DNA of 64,000 nucleotides. Source: Dryomyza anilis (lineage: Eukaryota > Arthropoda > Insecta > Diptera > Dryomyzidae). The notes under the pieces were generated by a model that saw only the letters and a list, made by a program, of their open reading frames with translations, was not told the DNA's origin and made no database searches. The stretch is from contig OX638133.1 of assembly GCA_951804985.1 (NCBI GenBank), forward strand, positions 74,406,367-74,470,366, written 5' to 3'. Within the stretch, counting starts at the first letter, position 1, and each line of letters opens with the position of its first letter. A program made the translations under genes and the position numbers. This document shows positions 59,901 to 64,000 of this stretch, piece by piece.

Positions 59901-60860
59901 CTTTAAAATTTCCCAAGTGATCTAACCTTCCCAACTGGTTTAAGTTTGCAAGAGCATTCAATACTAATATATTTTCTTTTATATGAAAGTGCTCTTTTAA
60001 CATACAAATCAAGAGCTTTTCTTAATTAAAGTTTTATTGAAAATGCTTTTATTATTCTTTAACCCTCAAATAAATCATTTTGTTTCTGAAAAACGATATT
60101 TCCGAAATAAGAAACACATCCCTACTTTCTTTTATGTTAATCTCGGAATGTTCAAAACCTTTTAAGTAGGTAAAAGTCCTATATTTTTCCTTTCAGAAGC
60201 CGCCAATTGAAATCATTTACTTATAAATATATTTATTTTTGAGAAACTCTAGCCGTATTCTTTACTAATTAGTCTAATACAAAACATTTATTTTTATTTT
60301 AAGATATTTTTTGTAAGACTCCTGTGCATTATTGAAAATGCTCTTATTACTGTTAAAGCCTCATACTTATTATTTATTTGAAAAAATCTGTTTCAAGAAA
60401 TTCTTTCTTTATTAATTAGCTTAATATATTATTATAACATTGTACGTTTTTTTTTATAAGACTGTTAAGCTTTATATACTTCTAAAAGTATTAATACTCT
60501 TAGAGTCGCAATTAAGTCATTTTGTGTCTGAAAAACACTATTTTGCTTCTAACTCAAACTTTTACAAACCATTAAAACGGATCTTTACAGATCGGATCTT
60601 TTTTTGCAATCTTATTTATTTTAGGGCATCGAGAGCATTTCTGATTTTCAGATTCTGACAAAATGATATTTATATACAATATAAACTAAAAATTGTATTT
60701 CATAAGTTTTAAGTAACACCATTTTAAGTGCAATAAACCTTTATAAAAGCTCTTTAAACTTCTAAAATCCACAAACTAAACTTCTAAACCCCTAAGAGCA
60801 CTTTATTTAAACCACAAAGAGCCTTTGCCGAAATGAAAATTCATTTTAATTACTCAAAAT
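56950..60860. repeat. Very diffuse, degenerate repeat field (AAAATGCTCTTTA / AAGAGCACTAAAGCTCTT words)
   Basis: Across about 3.9 kb the words AAAATGCTCTT, TCTTAAAATGC, AAGAGCATTAAGTAA, TAAGAGCACTAAAGCTC and ACTTCTAAA recur at irregular spacing on one strand. Examples are near 57027, 57196, 57720, 58283, 58395, 58744, 59127, 59198 and 60336. The field looks like a very old tandem repeat of unclear period. A fragment of the fly dispersed repeat (TGTAGGGTATTTATAGTCGGAGTAGACCGACTATA, 59834-59872) interrupts it. Confidence 0.5.
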
Positions 60861-63475
60861 GACGCATTAAAAACATATAATATATGCAAATAAAATTTCT
60901 AAATTGCTTAATTTTGTTCAATTCTTAATGAACACACAATACACTTAATATTCTTCAACACTTTCTTAAACTGCATTAATCTCATTTTAATAAACTTTTA
61001 TTATGAAACACAATTTTCGGACAATCTACAAAATGAAGCCTCCTCCACCCCTACCATTCAGTACAAAACGTTTGGCATTAAAAGAGCCCTAAAATAAAAT
61101 TACGTATACTATGTATTTTATGGCTTAACCCATATTCCATTCGATGAAATGGTCTATGCCAAAAACCACACTGCTGCGCATAAAACACAGAATTCAGCAC
61201 AACTTTTACGATAGTCTTGGGCTCTGCCGAGTTTTGCTGCTGTTACTGGATGGGTCTCTTTCACTGCATGCAATCAACATAATATTGACTCTATAAAATC
61301 ATTAAAATTAACTTTTCAACAAGCAGTAACCAGTAAGAAAATGAAACCATACTTTGCATTATCCTTGAGCGTTGCTAAAAATCTTTTGTTTTCAACTTGC
61401 GTTGAGTCCTTTATTAAATCGTTTGGCAGCAGCAACGCTTTTTTCGACTGCCTTCCTTTTGGTTCTACCCACTGTATGACTTTTTGCCCACTTTTAACCC
61501 TTTTTTTCAACGAGGGAGTCAGTCCTTCTTGTGCTTGGCTTTGACGTCTGACAGCTTCACATCATTTTTGGCATATTTGGCACATTCTGGCTGCCTCTCA
61601 GTTGTGCGCAGTGAATTTAATTATTTAAAAAATGAACTTCATTCTTTTAGACTTTCTTTTTGCAACCACACACAAATCCGTTCGTCTTTATCTTTAGTGC
61701 GACGTCGTGAATTTCGCATTTTTACTTTCTGTAATCCTTCGTCGCACCAACATTAAATTGTGGCTCATCAAAAAAAAAATAAAAAGAAAAAACTCAAGAA
61801 ATAAAACAGCAGAACCTATAAAAGCCGTAAAATCAAATCTTCATCACGTTGCTGCCGCCACTTGGCATATATTAAACATCCTGCATCCTGACGACAACGT
61901 CGCGAGCGCGCTTCAAAAATTCCTCAGCAAATTCAAATAAAATAAAACTTGTAGATAAAGTAGTATGTAGTAGTAGCAAGTAGCAGTAGCATCAAAACTT
62001 TATTTCACTAGAACAATTTTTGTTATTTTTCTGCAAACTCGTCCTTTATTTGACTGCTTTCTTCATTCCAACATTTATTTTTTAGTAACTACCTCGCTAC
62101 TATAAAAGCAGCTTTTTTCTTAGTCAACTCTAGTCACTGCTGCCAGTGTTGCACTTTTGCCGCCTTTGTTTTGTGAAGTGTTGCCAATTTGATTTGAGTT
62201 TTTGAGTTGCCATTTTGCTCGCCGAAGTGGCTGCATTTTTTCTTCCTTTCAACTAACTCTTGAACCTCTGCTGTTGCTGCCCCTTCCTTCTTTCCTTTCA
62301 TATATATAAATTTATTTATTTTTTTATTTTGTTGACTAAAGTTTTTCAATTCTTTCTTTGATGACATCTTTTCTATAGTTAGACGTAAAGTTAAAGCAAC
62401 TGTTTCCACCAGTAACCTCTTTAACTATATCTCGTACAATTCCTTTCTACTTTTTCTACTTTTGAAACTATTTTAGTTTTCTTTTGTTCAGTTCGTTTTC
62501 ATTTTCTTCACTTTTCTTCATTTCAATCTACATAATATCTATCTTTCTGTGCTATTCTTTCCATTCTTAACCTTAGTTTTATTTTTATTTTTTTTTTGTT
62601 TTTCACATTTATTTAATTGTTTTCTTGCATTTCAATCTTTTCCTATTTTCTAATCCTACTTTTTTGCAATCCACTTTTTCGTCAAAGTTTTGTTTGCATA
62701 ATTGATGTATATTCTGAATTTCTTTACTTGTTTTCAACCCGTTTTTCTTTTAATTGACTTTTTCGATTTTTAATACCAAACTTCTACATGTTCATTAGTC
62801 TGTATTTGTTGCTGTACGTCACCATGTGCTTTACTGTTTATTCTAAAAACTTTATAATTCCATTATATCTTTTCTATAGTTTATCCGATACTTCATCCTA
62901 CTACGTACTCCCCACCATCCCACTATATACTCCCAACCTACAAGATAGATTTTTTAGTATCATGAGAACATCTTTAGCTAGTTCTGTCTGCATTATACAG
63001 GGTAATATTATATTTTATTTACCTTATAATAAACAACACAAAAAGGGTAGATATTTTGACTACATGCTTATGATCGGGAACTAATTACTCTTTTTACCTT
63101 GTCATAACCCGACCAGTTACAGATATCACATGATCAAATCGATAATAAAGTAAATTTATAATAGGTATACAAATCAATTTAGTGCAAGACGAATCTTCTC
63201 ATTAAACAATTTAGAAGTGCTGTAAAATTGCAGTCGTACATGAGACCCATTTGAGTTTCATGAGTTCTAAGAAAAAGATCACATATAAGATTGGTTTTTT
63301 TCGGCATTGGCAAATATAACGCATAACATGTAATATAATACTCCAGAAGCGTACAATTTAAAATTTCTTCTCAGAGAATGGGCTCATAAAAATACATATA
63401 TCTTTAAATAGTATAAAACCCAATAGAAAATAGCACACGGTTACACTCGTTGCAAAACATTCGCAAGAGGTTCTT
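60861..63475. other. No supported gene
   Basis: 61180-61910 is richer in G+C and C/T (frames of 64-90 codons on both strands, none recognisable). 62060-62420 contains CAGTGTTGCA. 62440-63100 is T/C-rich, with a hydrophobic 98-codon chance frame (62788-63084). Confidence 0.35.
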
Positions 63476-63725
63476 CTATTTCAGTATTACTTTTCATACA
63501 ATCGTAATGAAGATTGCTCGCTTTATGCATTACTTTGTAGGCAGAAATAATGAGGGGTGATACTATTTGTACATTACTTTGTACGCAATAGTAATGAGGT
63601 TTGGTTTTATTTGAATATTACTGTGTACGCAGTAGTAATGAGGGTTGGTTTTATTTGAATATTACTTTGAATATTATGAAATTATTACTTTGAATATTAC
63701 GAAATTATTACGAAATTATTTGTAG
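63476..63725 (+). repeat. Short tandem repeat (ATTACTTTGTACGCANTAGTAATGAGG)
   Basis: Related units start near 63484 (most decayed), 63529, 63571 and 63626. A longer shared segment (AATGAGGNTTGGTTTTATTTGAATATTACT) lies at about 63594 and 63638. The end degrades into GAATATTACGAAATTATT repeats. The internal CATTAC...GTAATG pairing can fold. Confidence 0.65.
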
Positions 63726-64000
63726 AACATGTATTGAAGAAAACATTGGTTATCGTTCCAACTAGGTCGGAAAATTACTCGTTTGAAAGTTCTCATTTGA
63801 GAGTGTAATATGAACACTCAAAAATATAATCTTTAAAATACCCTACACGCTGCAAAAATGGCTTTATGTGAACATAATAAATTGCCTAATAAATCCTTTA
63901 TAAACAGGATTGTAATGGGAATTTAACAGTGCTGTAACGAGCTCTGATTTACATTATAAAATCACAGAAACTGTTTGATGTTGCTCCTTTCAAATAGAAA
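63726..64000. other. AT-rich end of window
   Basis: No feature seen. Confidence 0.4.

Noticed and set aside
62788..63084. 98-codon hydrophobic ORF
   Set aside because: T/C-rich chance frame with no motif or supporting signals.

Overview
This window looks like nuclear DNA of a higher fly (Diptera, Cyclorrhapha). By eye it is about 70% A+T. It has opa-type CAG/CAA/CAT repeats in a coding exon, GT/AG introns, a tRNA-derived SINE in two copies, several MITE and foldback elements, and diverged copies of a repeat carrying GGACAGACAGAC...CGGAC tracts next to (G)TAGGG-TATAAA-like ends, a kind of repeat I associate with fly genomes. I cannot name the species. There is no bacterial or viral gene content.

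Only one protein-coding gene is well supported. Two + strand exons (coding parts 482-566 and 4392-4999) join in frame across a 3.8 kb intron and give a 231-residue N-terminal fragment. It is Gln/His-rich, then Cys-rich, then Gly-rich, then basic, and it ends on a phase-0 splice donor. No convincing downstream exon follows in the remaining 59 kb. Much of the window may therefore be one very large intron, although intergenic DNA is equally possible. Two weaker candidates are a terminal-exon-like ORF (12928-13158) with an adjacent AATAAA, and a promoter/first-exon-like block (about 19964-20432).

Layout: 1-5000 holds the gene start, with intron 1 hosting a SINE and foldback repeats. 5275-5971 is a hAT-like non-autonomous element with an 8-bp target duplication. 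7260-8960 is a diverged tandem repeat carrying six exact heat-shock-element trimers. 10603-12215 holds a TA-flanked MITE and a 1.2-kb near-perfect palindrome. 14040-15860 is a nest of transposon insertions. 17150-19530 is a diverged 15-bp minisatellite. 21060-34650 and 43730-46985 are about 13 kb of 9-bp satellite of the form AATNAAAAG. It comes in three local subfamilies (N = C, A or G), with strand flips and higher-order duplications. 35690-37205 is a long-TIR foldback element. 38903-39203 is a 301-bp piggyBac-like MITE. 47641-48610 and 50870-51530 are inverted arrays of a GTATY pentamer. 49544-50362 is the best copy of the fly GACA-tract repeat. 55486-55905 is a decayed LINE reverse-transcriptase 3' fragment. 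56950-60860 is a diffuse, highly degenerate repetitive field, and 63480-63720 is a short tandem repeat.

The long open frames in the window are almost all by-products of arrays whose period is a multiple of 3 (9 or 15 bp), or of the 10-bp array, and are not genes. The most interesting signals are the heat-shock-element repeat, the single-base-subfamily satellite with inverted arrays, the large palindrome, and a dispersed AGTGTTGCCA word.
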